Source: Henckelia pumila (lineage: Eukaryota; Streptophyta; Magnoliopsida; Lamiales; Gesneriaceae). Taken from it: a stretch of DNA of 64,000 nucleotides. Below are positions 45,625 to 57,531 of this stretch, in pieces. The position numbers and the translations under genes were made by a program. The DNA lies in NCBI RefSeq assembly GCF_033568475.1, contig NW_027331833.1, positions 1,922,001 through 1,986,000 of the forward strand. Direction: 5' to 3'. The notes under the pieces are model-generated. The model did no database searches and was not told the DNA's origin. It saw nothing but the letters and a program-made list of their open reading frames with translations. Position 1 is the stretch's first letter. Every line of letters starts with the position of its first letter.

Positions 45625-46169
45625 GTTCTTTTCGTTATATTAAATTATTAATTATAGTAAATTTCCTTATGTTATTTTAGTTATATACTATAAACTAATA
45701 AAGCATGTGAAAAATTTAAAAATATGCATAAAATAGAGAAATTAATCAAAAAAATTTACATTATTTGCATAAAAACCATCAGTTAATCACCTTTTTTTAT
45801 TATACAAATATCAGTTTTAAAATATGGAAGAACACGACACATGCTTGTCATGTGATACGCAGGGATATTTTAGTTTTTTTAAGTTGACAGAGAGCTAAAA
45901 CAAAAACAAAAACATTATATGCTAGAGACTGAATCATGATTTTATTTATTTAGGGACTGAATTATAACTTTCCTTTTGACAGTGGAATTTTAGAATGACT
46001 ACCTTTTTTTTAGGGAATTGATATTTACACTCAATTTTTTGTTATTTGCACTCCACTTGTGAGTAAATTAAACACATATTTTACACATGAAGTGAATTGT
46101 AGATAACACAAAATGGAGTGTAAATATCAACTCTTTTTTTTATATAGAGCAAACACCCTTTTTTTAAAG

Positions 46170-46373
46170 TGCAAATTGCTAAAAAATCCCCAATACAAAC
46201 ATGTTTTAGCTCTGCACTCCCTAGCCACTTGTTTTGTACCACATTTTTTGTTAATTTGTACCACATCTTGTATGGTTTTGTACCACATTTTGTATTGTTT
46301 TGTACCATATTTTATGACTAGGGACCCCAAAGCAAAACATGTTTGCATTTGGGGATTTTTGAGCAAATTGCCC
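46170..46373. mobile_element. Foldback MITE, copy 2
   Basis: Same family as 32495-32694: terminal gcaaattgctaaaaaatcccc and ggggatttttgagcaaattgc, with central ttttgtaccaca repeats. A cctttttttaaa string lies on both outer sides, possibly a target duplication. Confidence 0.75.
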
Positions 46374-46533
46374 TTTTTTAAACACCAAATATAAAATAAA
46401 ATTATTTCATTTATTTGCGAATTTATTCCTATTCATTAATTAATTTTGTAACGATGATAATACCATAATAGGGCCCATCGGCCTGGTATGTGCGAGTCAT
46501 GACCTATGGGGTAATTTAAATAATTTTGTTGAT

Positions 46534-48380
46534 GTGCCTGTCAACAATTGTGTTGATTTATCTGAAAATTTGAATGCAGAAGGTGAGGTTGTTCAGAAAT
46601 TGGTTGAGACAAAAATTTCAGATATTGGTGAATTGAAGAAGGGTGAAGATGTATGTGCTGATGGATTGGGTAAGGGAAAGGGTGTGGCTGGTATCGAGTT
46701 TGAGATGAAAGAAAGTATAGGTGTTGATGACTTGGGGGATGGAAAAGGTGTTGTTGGTGCTGAGCTTGGGAGGGATAAAAATGAAGAAAGTGGTGACATG
46801 GGAATGAAAAAAAGCAAAGCTGATGGAGAGAATTATCTTAACGGATCATGTGACGGTAGTAGTGAAGATCTGAATGAGATTGATAAGTTGTTGGATAATA
46901 TTATAACAAAAGTGGTTAAAGAGAATAATGTTTCTGCGGGTGATATTTCAACCAACGTGGTTGAAAGTCGTATTGATGAGGATACTTCTGACAAAAGTGG
47001 TGGGGTGGACGAGACTGACGATAATTCTGAGAAGGTTGATGAAATCATTAATTTTCAATCTTCTATTGTCGATAATGTCAGAACGAGGGGTGATCGGGTA
47101 AAGAAAAGAAAACCGTCAATGTTTGTGACTCCACCCAGTACCACGCCAAAGAGGAAGGGAAGAAAAAAGGTTTAACTTTGATAGAAACCTTCCTTTAACC
47201 TTGATTATTTGATATTGAAGTCCTATATTTTAATTCGTGGAAATCTTTATTGTTTTTTACCATCTTTGTGTATTCTGACATAGGCAAATAAAGTAATTGA
47301 TGTTGAGGAGCTACCTGATAACGACTTGAGTAAGGCTTGGACTGGTGAATATCAAGGTAGAACAGATTTCTGTGGACATGAAGAAGCCACTGACGAAGAG
47401 AAAAAATTGTTGAAAGAATATCTTTTGAGTGATGACATAGCGTATGACTTTCTATCTGAAAGATCGTGTATTAATTTTAATCTTTTTTTGGGATCTTTTT
47501 TTAATACAAAATAATTCGTATTTTCTTGTAGTGTTGATGTTTGGCTAGACGGAATTGTCCATTTACCAGGGTCCATTTTCTGTGATTTCTTGTTTGGTAA
47601 GCTTGTTAGTCATGAGATTATAAATGTTCAAATGTGGATGATGGAAAAATTCAGTGTGGATAATGGAAATGAAATATTTTGCATGGACACTTTGGTACAT
47701 GTTAGTAAAATTTTAATATTTTACGTTTGATATACTATATACTTGAGTTAGTTTTTCATTTTTCTTGTTCTTTCATTTGCAGGCAGAATTGTTTGAGCAC
47801 CTCAAAAAATTTGGGAAAAAAATGAAGGTTCAAAATAATGATTACGACTCCTTTTTTTCGCGACTCTCTTCTGTCTCAAAGTTATTTTTGCAGAAAATGA
47901 ATGATGATTTGTTTAAGAGATGCAAATACCTCATTTTTCCAATCAATAGCAGAGCGCATTGGTTTCTGCTAGTGTTTCACGCAAAGGAAGGGGTGTTCAA
48001 AATATGGAATTCACTTCCCGATTCGTTCAGCCTAGGGGCATGTAGAACGTTGGTGAGTTTTCGTTGTGTCATGTTATGTGAATTGTATAAATGTGTTTTG
48101 ATAATATTTATCTTTGAAGGCACGTTTTTGGGTTGGTTGGGTTCGTCATCATTCAAATTTCATCATACCCGACTCCGCTGTGTTGAGGGAACGTATGCGT
48201 CATCAAGGTGAAACACTTGACTGTGGTGTTTATGCATTCATGTGGGTAGAGTGTCTAGCCCGTGACTCAGATGAAATGTGGACATATCAAAATACTGTGA
48301 ATATGGACACCTATCGTGCAAGACTGGCTGCAAGTATTTTATGTCACGAAAGGGGAATGCTGAAAAACAACTTTGATTAA
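46534..48380 (+). CDS. Ulp1-like SUMO protease (peptidase C48), five exons, 5' end not seen
   Basis: Ulp1 enzymes process or remove SUMO. Exons by eye: up to 47169, 47284-47465, 47532-47700, 47783-48052, 48120-48380. Each has GT/AG borders and all join in one frame of about 505 codons. The N-terminal third is acidic, Ser/Gly-rich and ends in a basic KKRKPS...KRKGRKK segment. The C48 domain shows the catalytic His in RAHWFLLVF (CAT 47957-47959), Gln in RHQGETLDCG and Cys in DCGVYAF (48222-48224). The catalytic Asp of the usual WDSLP is Asn (IWNSLP, 48008-48010), which may weaken or abolish activity. The frame stays open upstream of 46534 to 46444 without ATG, so the true start is missing or in an earlier exon. 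Confidence 0.78.
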
Positions 48381-48439
48381 CATGTATAGTCTTTGTATGC
48401 TTTTATGGTTTATGGAGATACAGTATGTAAGTATGTTTA

Positions 48440-51400
48440 AAAATTGTGCCCCACTTTGTCTATGGTGTAGGAGGAATACATTGATAATTCACCATTTGTG
48501 GATGTCCACTAACAACCAATGTATACTATTGTGGTATATTTTCCGAATTCCATACTTGAGAGTTGCTTGATGTGATTTATTCTAGTCTAAGACACCAATT
48601 TGTGGACTTTCACTTGGTATAATTTCACTCTTCTATAATAACACGAGACTCTGAGATCGAGCACAACTAGTAAACAATAATGGGATAATTGTCACTTAAT
48701 AGAGAACAATTCGTTCTGATTGTAGGACATACATTGTGTGACATGAGGATCTCACTCTCCTATTGGAAGTGTCTTTGGATCAAAATGTCAGTTATGTAGA
48801 ATAATTACATATAAATTGAGAATAATCCTCTCGAAATACGGCACAATATGATTTGTCCTTGTGAACATGCTCCAATAATTACATATAAATTGATTGTGGT
48901 GTTTTTGCATGCATGTGGGTAGAGTGTCTAGCCCGTGACTCGGTTGAGATGTGGGAATATCAGAATACAGTGAAGATGGACACATATCGTGCTCGACTGG
49001 CTGCAAGTATTTTATCACACTCCCCTAGTGGAAGTATCTTAGGATCAAAATGTCAGTTATGTAGAACAATCCAATATGAATTTGGAACCATCACCCAAGT
49101 GTTCCACTCCAATATGGTACAATACGGTGCATGACACAAGTGGAGAGGAGTGTTCAATCCTTAGAGATTGGTGGAACCATCACCCAAGTGTTCCAATTGT
49201 AGGACAAACACTTGTTTAATATGATTTTTTCTCGTCTTTAAGGACAATCATTTACTCTAATTCCACTCATCTTTAAAAATAAGTCAGTGAGAGATCGAGC
49301 ACAACTAGTACGCATGGATGGGATAAATATTATTTAATCGAGAACAATTCGTTCTGATTGTAGGACATACATTGTGGTCCATGAGGATTACACTTTCCTA
49401 CTGAAAGTGTCTTTGGATCAAAATGTCATGTATTAGGAACAATCTTTGAATTATGAAGAATAATCTTTTCCATATGAGGAACAATAAGACATGTCCATGT
49501 TAACATGCACCAAAATCATATAATACACTGCATGACACAAGTGGAGAGGTGTGTTCAATCCTTAGAGATTGGTGGAACCATCACCCAAGTGTTTGTCTAG
49601 TAATGTATTGTGCTCTACATTGTCTTAGGTGTAGGAGAGAGACATTGATCATGACCCAATGAGAGCACCATTTGTGGATGTCCATTGCCACCCAATGTAT
49701 ATAATATGGCTATATTGTCCGAAATCCAAACTCATTACTTGTTTAATATGATGTTTTCTCGTCTTTAAGGACTATCATTTACTCTAATTCCACTCATCTT
49801 TAAAAACAAGTCAGTGAGAGATGGAGCACAACTAGTACGCATGGATGGGATAAATATTGTTTAATCGAAAACAATTCGTTCTGATTGTAGGACATACATT
49901 TGGGCCATGAGGATTACACTTTCCTAGTGACAGTGTCTTTGGATCAAAATGTCAGTTATGTAGAACAATTACATATAAATTGAGAATAATCCTCCCGAAA
50001 TACGGCACAATATGATTTGTCCTTGTGAACATGCTCCAAGATTGTACAATACGCTGCATGACACAAGTGAAGAGGATATTTCAATCTATAGAGATTGGTG
50101 GAACCATCACCCAAGTATTTGTCTTGTAATGGCTTGTGCCCCACTTTGTCTATGGTGTAAGAGGAATACATTGATAATTCACCATTTTTGGATGTCTACT
50201 AATAACCAATGTATACTATTGTGGTATATTTTTTGAATTTCAAACTTGAGAGTTGTTTGATGTGATTGTTTCTCGTCTAATACACCAATTTGTGGACTTC
50301 CACTTGGTATAATTCCACTCATCTATAATAACATGAGACTCTGAGATCGAGCACAACTAGTAAACAATAATGGGATAATCGTCACTTAATAGAGAATAAT
50401 TCGTTCTGATTGTAGGACAACCATTGTGTGACATGAGGATCTCACTCTCCTATTGAAAGTGTTTTTGGATCAAAATGTCAGTTATGTAGAACAATTACAT
50501 ATAAATTGAGAATAATCCTCCCGAAATACGGCACAATATGATTTGTCCTTGTGAACATGCTCCAAGATGGTATAATACGCTGCATGACACAAGTGAAGAG
50601 GATATTTCAATCTATAGAGATTGATGGAACCATCACCCAAGTGTTTGTCTTGTAATGGCTTGTGCCCCACTTTGTCTATGGTGTAGGAGAAATACATTGA
50701 TAATTCACCATTTGTGGATGTCCACTAACAACCATTGTATACTATTGTGGTATATTTTTTGAATTCCAAACTTGAGAGTTGTTTGATGTGATTGTTTCTC
50801 GTCTAATACATCAATTTGTGGACTTCCACTTGGTATAATTTCACTCATCTATAATAACACGATACTCTGAGATCGAGTACAACTATTAAACAATAATGGG
50901 ATAATCATAACTTAATCGAGAATAATTCGTTCTGACTGTAGGACAACCATTGTGTGACATGAGGATCACACTCCCCTATTGGAAGTGTCTTTGGATCAAA
51001 ATGTCTATTATGTAGAACAATTACATATAAATTGTGAATAATCCTCCCGAAATACGGCACAAGTGAAGAGGATATTTCAATCTATAGAGATTGATGGAAC
51101 CATCACCCAAGTGTTTGTCTTGTAATGGCTTGTGCCCCACTTTATCTATGGTGTAGGAGGAATACATTGATAATTCACCATTTGTGGATGTCCACTAACA
51201 ACCATTGTATACTATTGTGGTATATTTTTCGAATTCCAAACTTGAGAGTTGTTTGATGTGATTGTTTCTCGTCTAATACACCAATTTGTGGACTTCCACT
51301 TGGTATAATTTCACTCATCTATAATAACACGATACTCTGAGATCGAGCACAACTAGTAAACAATAATGGGATAATCATAACTTAATCGAGAACAATTCGT

Positions 51401-51590
51401 TCTGATTGTAGGACAACCATTGTGTGACATGAGGATCACACTCCCCTATTGGAAGTGTCTTTGGATCAAAATGTCTATTATGTAGAACAATTACATATAA
51501 ATTGAGAATAATCCTCCCGAAATACAGCACAATATGATTTGTCCTTATGAACATGCTCCAAGATGGTACAATACGCTGCATGACACACAT
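48440..51590 (+). repeat. Tandem array of ~0.47-0.53-kb units
   Basis: The string agtgtctttggatcaaaatgt recurs near 48769, 49030, 49406, 49932, 50457, 50986 and 51465. The string ttgtgccccactttgtctatgg recurs at 48444, 50134, 50660 and 51130 (spacings 526 and 470). The last three units are the most alike; the second and third are truncated. The unit carries no conserved ORF. It lies directly after the Ulp1 stop codon. Confidence 0.9.
48889..49018 (+). pseudogene. Duplicated 3' end of the Ulp1 last exon inside the array
   Basis: It matches 48216-48341 (…ECLARDSVEMWEYQNTVKMD, TYRARLAASIL) with scattered changes. The Cys region is present as GATTGTGGTGTTTTTGC. This shows the array grew by units that once included exon 5. 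Confidence 0.85.
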
Positions 51591-51772
51591 TGTGGGCCAC
51601 GAGCAACACACTACTTTAGTGGACATTGACCAATCAAATACTTTGACCACCACCTACCCCCTCATTATTAAGCTTTGTCGGTACACTTCGTCTCTTCCAT
51701 TAGCTTCTTGGTTTCAGTTTGGTTAGGGTTTTGCTTTTCGAAATAAAATTTTAATTCTCAAGATCCAGCACA

Positions 51773-52222
51773 ATGAAAATGAAAATTGCACCACAATGTA
51801 TATGTGGTTTTGGAGAAATGATATTACAAAGAGCCAGAACACAATCGACCCGCCCTGGGGAGTTGTATTACCTCTGTCCTCGTGAGCTGCAACATCAAAA
51901 TCGCTTTTTCTGATACGATGATTATCACGATGAATCTCTTCAGAAATCGTCAAAGTTGAAACCAAACACAAGTAAGCAAGGTAAAGAGAGCTGCGTGTAT
52001 TCAATGCCTCAACATTCTGCCTCCTCCTCCGTCCATGATTCAACGGAACAGTTGAATTACAAGCTTAACGAGCATTCGTCCTCTGAGGCTCTACACAACC
52101 AGCCTACTAGTGCATCAGTACACGACCATATTATAGGAATATGTTGTTGCTTTGGTTGCACATGTTTCGTTCTTGTGCTAATATTACTTGTAGCGCTGTG
52201 TATTGTAATAATCCGACATTAA
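51773..52222 (+). pseudogene. GRF zinc-finger, single-membrane-span ORF
   Basis: ATG 51773 opens 150 codons interrupted by TGA at codon 47 (51911-51913). The N-terminus has GRF-type features: QCICGFGEMILQRARTQ, TRPGELYYLCPRE and RFF before the stop, where the family usually has Trp. The fourth metal-binding Cys seems replaced (HQNRFF). The C-terminus is a hydrophobic anchor (ICCCFGCTC, FVLVLILLVALCIVII) ending RH. Small GRF-plus-membrane proteins are common in plants; the role is unknown. Readthrough or a sequencing error at one base would restore the frame. Confidence 0.6.
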
Positions 52223-52716
52223 GTTCCAATTTTATGCAGCTTTATTCCATATTAAATACAAGTTGTACGAAATACATATCACTTAGCACTTGCCATTTCA
52301 AAATGTAAAACAACGACTTATTTGATTAGTTAACTGAGAAGGCATCGTCCACTGAAAAGTAATGACAAATATCATTTCTCAAATTCAAACATTACATATT
52401 TGTTTACCACAAACAGAGAGTTGGTTTCAGAAGAACTTAAGACAACACAATACACTTATCTACACTATGACCCCAGCTCAAGTTAAAATGTGACAGAAGA
52501 TGGTTCCACAAAAGCCTCAAACCAAGCGCAATCCAGCAATGCTTCCACTCGAACGTGTGTGCCTTTTCGAGGGCAATTTCATGCTCGAACCAGCTTCCAG
52601 TAATCGCTTGCCCCTGCATATTTTTTGAACAGTCAAGATTAAGTTTTTAATAAATTCTGTTAAAAAGTTATGCTAATAACCAATAATTGAAACATCATAT
52701 TTTTAAACAATTACAT

Positions 52717-54592
52717 CTACTCTATAGGTTCCTTGCAACTGCGTCTATTGTGTCCTCTAGCATGACAACGACCACATGTTGAGACACGTGTATTAACTTG
52801 CGATGGTATTCTCTTCTTCCTTCTGCGACCGGGCTGACTACGCACAGAAGGAGCTTGGATTGTATCGGATTCAGCAACACATGACTCACTGATGTCAAAG
52901 GTTGGGATAGGATTAATATGTCCTTTGTACGCAGCGCGATACGATTCGATCTTGAAATACTTGTCACAAAAATCATACACAGACAGAGATTTTGTCTCAA
53001 TGGCAGAAATGGCGTGCTTGCACGAAATCTTATTGATCTGCCAAACTCTGCATGAACAAGTCATATCCACTAAATCCACGGCAAATGACTTTTCACCATC
53101 AACAACCTCAAACTTCCAATCACACGACCGTTGAACTCTTAATGTTCGGGATTCCATATATGCGCTTACAACAGACTTTTCTTTTCTTGGACTTAATTCC
53201 TTGGTCATGAATAGAGTTGATTCACGTCGTCGGTGCATCATTTTCATTATCTGCACACGTATGTGATCAACCATAGTAACAATAGGCAGATGACGAGCTG
53301 GCCTAACCCAACTATTCCAACACTCGGCTATATTATTATTTATAACACCCCATCTATTGCCAACAAACAATGCATTGGCCCAACTCTGTGGATCAGAATT
53401 TACAATAAACCCTCTGGCAAGTGGCATTGACTCTAATATATTGTTTATATGTTGCTCGTACTCTTGAAAAGACGGAGCATACGCAGCTTTCTTGAATACC
53501 GAAGACCAATGTTTTTTGTTATGTCTGGGATAACTTCTCAACACCTAAAAATATTAATAAAAATTTAGATCCAGCTTAAAATTATCAGATAATATGAGAA
53601 ATTTAAAGTAAAATTGCTCAAGGATTCGTAATTTGGAATTTACCTGCTTAACGAAATTATCCACTAAATGTCTCAAACAATAAGCATGGTGACTCCCAAC
53701 AAATACTTGATTCACTGCCTTGATGATACTGGGATGTCTGTTCGAGAAAAATGTGAAATCGTCGAATGGAATGCATTGATAGTAAAGAAGCACACGACTC
53801 AAATGATAACAAAACCAATCCCAGTTCGCATCATTCTCCGCATCTACTATGGCATAAGCAATTGTGAAAAGATCATCGTTCACATCTTTCGACACAGCAA
53901 CTAAGATGCATCCTTTATACTTATTCTTTATATGAGTACCATCCAAAAATATCAATGGCCTACAACCACTAACAAAACCGACGACACATGCATGAAAACA
54001 AATGAACAACCGTCTGAATTTTTTAGTCAAAGGTTCAATCTCACACTCTACAACACTACCAGGATTAGTATTTTTAACAGCATCACAATACCATCTTAAT
54101 CTATCATAGCATCCTTCATCTGTTCCATGAATATCATGCATCGCCAACTCTTTACCCTTCCACACAAAGCAATCTACAATATTTTATCTTTAATTTTTTA
54201 TATTAAACATGTTACTAAACATATCGAAATAGGAGAATGAAAATATACGTTTAATAATAAGTAAATGAATTTTACCTCCCATCATTCAAGTTGTTGAACT
54301 GTTCATTTCTTTTCTCTGCCCTCAATTCAATTGTCGTAAGCTTTACACACATATGAAGATGAATCATATTAAGGACATCATCATCATCATTCAAAGACAC
54401 AAGCATCTTATGCAGTGGAGCTACGTAGTGAAGCATAGTGGATTCCGGAGATATTTCTGCACATTTTTTGCTCAGACTAGAAAAAACATCCGTCAAGCTA
54501 CAACCACTGAAAATTGATATGACAAACAGCTGTTTCTTGAATTTACAGCAACCCAAAAATGAAAGATTGCAAGGACCACTTCCAGATTCCAT
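52717..54592 (-). pseudogene. MuDR-type Mutator transposase, three exons
   Basis: ATG 54592 opens exon 1 (to about 54275) with a PB1-like start (CKFKKQLFVISIFSGCSLTD). Exon 2 (about 54172 to 53644) is the MULE catalytic core: LIFLDGTHIKNKYKGCIL, DAENDANWDWFCYHL and HAYCLRHL. A 98-bp intron (53643-53545) joins in frame to exon 3: NNNIAECWNSWV (catalytic Glu region), a SWIM zinc finger CSCRVWQINKISCKH, and a C-terminal knuckle CGRCHARGHNRRSC. The second catalytic Asp of SDRHPSI is Asn (53740-53742). The N-terminal DNA-binding domain usual in MuDR proteins is not seen, and the exon 1-2 junction does not join cleanly in phase. It is probably inactive. Confidence 0.75.
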
Positions 54593-54594
54593 CC

Positions 54595-55205
54595 TCAAAC
54601 TACAAAAGGGGCATGCTCTTCAATACAGTAAATCGAAGCAATAATATATTTTTTCATCATATATTACACACAAACAGTACAAAATAACAAATTCAGAATA
54701 CTAGATTTTAATTCAAATAATTTAAATCACAATATAAATGTAATAGTACTGAACTAAAACCCCAAAATTAAGAATTAAAACATTATAATCGAGAATAATA
54801 CGAAATATATGCTTATATATCACAAATGCTCATGAAATGAACTGCATTCCCAGCAACAGACGTAAAAATTGATATTGGTAAGCTAGTCTGTAAAACTTTA
54901 TTCTCAAACTACAAAAGGGGAATGCTCTTCAATACAATAAATCGAAGTAATAATATATTCTTTCATCATATATTACACATAAACATTACAAAATTTCAAA
55001 TTCAGAATACTAGATTTTAAGTCTACTAAATTAAATCACAGTATAAATGTAATAGTATAGAACTAAAACCCCAAAATTAAGAATTAAAACATTATAATCG
55101 AGAACAATACAAAATATAAGCTAATCTATCACAAAAACTCGTGAAATGAACTGCATTCCCAGCAACAAACGTGAAAATTGATATTAGTAAGCTAATCTGT
55201 AAAAC
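54595..55205 (-). repeat. Tandem duplication, ~0.3-kb unit upstream of the transposase
   Basis: Two copies begin with tctcaaactacaaaaggg(g/a)(c/a)atgctc at about 54593 and 54902. They run through gaactgcattcccagcaaca... with scattered differences. Confidence 0.9.
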
Positions 55206-55745
55206 AAACGCGATGCCCGAAAATTCAACACCACCTCTATAATCATAAAAAATCTCAAATAATTTCATCAATTCAACATTTTAAATTTGTAAGTCATACA
55301 TCAAGCCGTGACAATAATTTATTCACTCCAAATTTATAAGATTTCTAATCTAAAAACTAACCTGCAAATATGTGAAAATTTCCGTTTCAGCACAAAGATG
55401 GGAAATTCCCTCAACCCATGTCAATGTAGATCTTCAACATTACCCGAGTAAACACAGATCTGCGACTTTGGTTGATGGATTAAACGTTTAAGATTGAGAG
55501 AAGAAAAGATTCGGGAGAGGAGAATCAAGAAGAAGAAACAGAGGGAAAATAACGATTACAGTAGAACAATCCTGTTTTTTTTTCATAAATCATTTTAGGG
55601 GCATTTTTGTAAACTTACCCAAATAAGGAGTTCAAACAAAGAGCAGACTTTTGTCAGGGATTGAGAACAAATAATGTCTGAAACGGGGACTGAGGATGAA
55701 TTCGAGTTTGCTATGAGGGATTTATCACAAATTCTCCCTTGATGT
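55206..55745 (-). promoter_or_regulatory. Right end of the Mutator-like element; upstream region of the transposase
   Basis: Non-coding. The last ~150 bp carries agggattgagaac, acggggactgagg and agggatttatcac phrases. Such phrases are often subterminal in these elements. Confidence 0.35.
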
Positions 55746-57531
55746 ATTGTGCAATAAAAAAATATGGAGGAGAGAGAAAAAAATCAATTAAAAACTAGAG
55801 ATATATTAAATTATAGGGAAGCTGATATATTGTGCAGTAAAAAGTGGATATCTAAATTTAATAAAGTAGCTCTTTTACCCTAAATTTTAGATTTTATATA
55901 AGGAAGCTGATGTGGTTGCTCTAATGCCTGTAAATGTAGGTTGAAATGAACTCCCAAGAACAAAGTTTTAACTTACTTTTTTGCTGTTTATTAACTAATG
56001 ATTGTATGCTAATTAATCTTAATTAATTAAGATAACTACCCTCACATGTACTGTGTGCAAAGAGACATTAGTAGTGAATAATTTAATGAAGGACAATATG
56101 TTATTACTTTAAACTTTAAAGTTCAAACCCTTAGAATAACTAATTTTGGTGTCATGTTGGCAACATAACATATATAGAATTATAAAAGTACTCCATGTTA
56201 TTTAATAAAAAAATATTATAAAAATCTATTTTAGAACACTTTCCAAAAATTTTGAAACTACTAAATTTTTTCTTTAATCTTTTCAAAACTTTTGAAATTT
56301 TAAATGATTATATCAATTCTATATAAAAATTATTATTAGAAACCATTGAACAGAAAAATAACACAAAAAATATCAATTACTATTATTAAAATTAAACCCC
56401 ATAGTGGTATGTTACTAGTAGATCGTTTTTAAAAATTTCACCAATATCATTTTAACGTCTTCCACATGATTTCACTTCTCTCGCTTTTCTCTATATGCTG
56501 TGGGTATCTCTTTAATTGTATAAAAAACTATAAAAATAATAAAAACTATTTAGTGTTTAATATAATATAAATATTTATAACTTCTGTTATTGTTCATTCA
56601 AAATAAATTATATATAGTACCGTTTGGTTTGAGTGATGAGATAAGTAATATATAGATAAGTAATATAATTTAATAAAAAATAAATAAAAAATGATAGTTA
56701 ATATATTATTTGATTTGATGAATATATTATAGGTTATTTGATTTGATTGATGTAAAATTAATAATTAATAAATGGCTAAATAATATGACGAGAATAATGC
56801 GAGATTAGATAAGATAAGTTATGCCTATATTAATAATACACCAAACCAAACAGTGCCGTATACTTACTAGAGCATACGACTGGTCACATATTAATTCGAG
56901 AATGCATTTGAAATCTATTTATTAAAGATTCATAGAATTCAGTGAAATCAAATGAAACCAAATTGAGATTTTTAGTTGTTCACAGATAACGAATTTAGAC
57001 TTAGAAATTTGAAATCTCCTCGTTTTCAAATCCCATCAAATATTTAAATCGGAGTTCACGGATAAAGTTTGTAAATCTACGATATTTTATAAAATCTGGT
57101 AACAATGTATCAAATCCACAAAAATCTATATGTGAATTATCGGTTTCCTACCGTATCTATAACATACTTTGACTTTATTATTATTATTATTTTTGAGAAA
57201 ATATTATTATTATTATTTTTATTATTTTATTATTATTATTATTATGATTTTATTAAGGAAGCCAAAAAAATAAACACTTCCTCCTATGACCTAAACCTAT
57301 ACGTACACGAGACTTTTCATAAAAAGCAAAGATCTTCTCCGATCTTAATTTTTGTTCGTTTGGGGAAAAAAAGAAAAAAGGTTTCCTACTATATTTATAA
57401 CATATATACTTAACTTTATATATATATATATATATATATAAATATAATTATTTAATTCACGAAGCCAAAAAAATAAACACTTCCTCCAATCTTAGAATTT
57501 TTCGTACACATCTAACTCTCGAAAAACTCTG
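55746..57531. other. AT-rich region upstream of F-box gene 2
   Basis: No gene. It holds a MITE (56621-56854), a (TTA)n stretch (about 57177-57245) and (TA)n at 57419-57440. The promoter of F-box gene 2 must lie at its right end. Confidence 0.5.
56621..56854. mobile_element. Foldback MITE
   Basis: Ends cgtttggtttgagtga and, in reverse complement, tgtttggtttggtgta are inverted repeats. The interior is A+T rich. The target duplication is not clear. Confidence 0.5.

Larger units (their letters stand above)
46440..55745. mobile_element. Mutator-like element carrying Ulp1, GRF and transposase genes (extent approximate)
   Basis: An Ulp1 gene (plus) and an MuDR-type transposase (minus) converge on a tandem repeat array and a GRF ORF. 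Ulp1-carrying Mutator-like elements (Kaonashi / KI type) are known in plants and often lack clear terminal inverted repeats; I found none here. The right limit is set near the agggatttatcacaaattctccctt sequence at about 55720-55745. The left limit is unknown because no start codon or terminus is visible before 46534. Confidence 0.5.

Noticed and set aside
45840..46010. Left terminus of the Mutator-like element
   Set aside because: Phrases such as tttagggactgaattataac resemble the right end, but in direct orientation and without a matching duplication.
46593..47048. Antisense Ser/Pro-rich frames over the Ulp1 first exon
   Set aside because: They are shadows of the acidic Ulp1 coding exon, whose frame is supported by splicing and domain content.
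48440..51590. CRISPR-like array
   Set aside because: Units are about 500 bp, contiguous and without unique spacers; the genome is plant.
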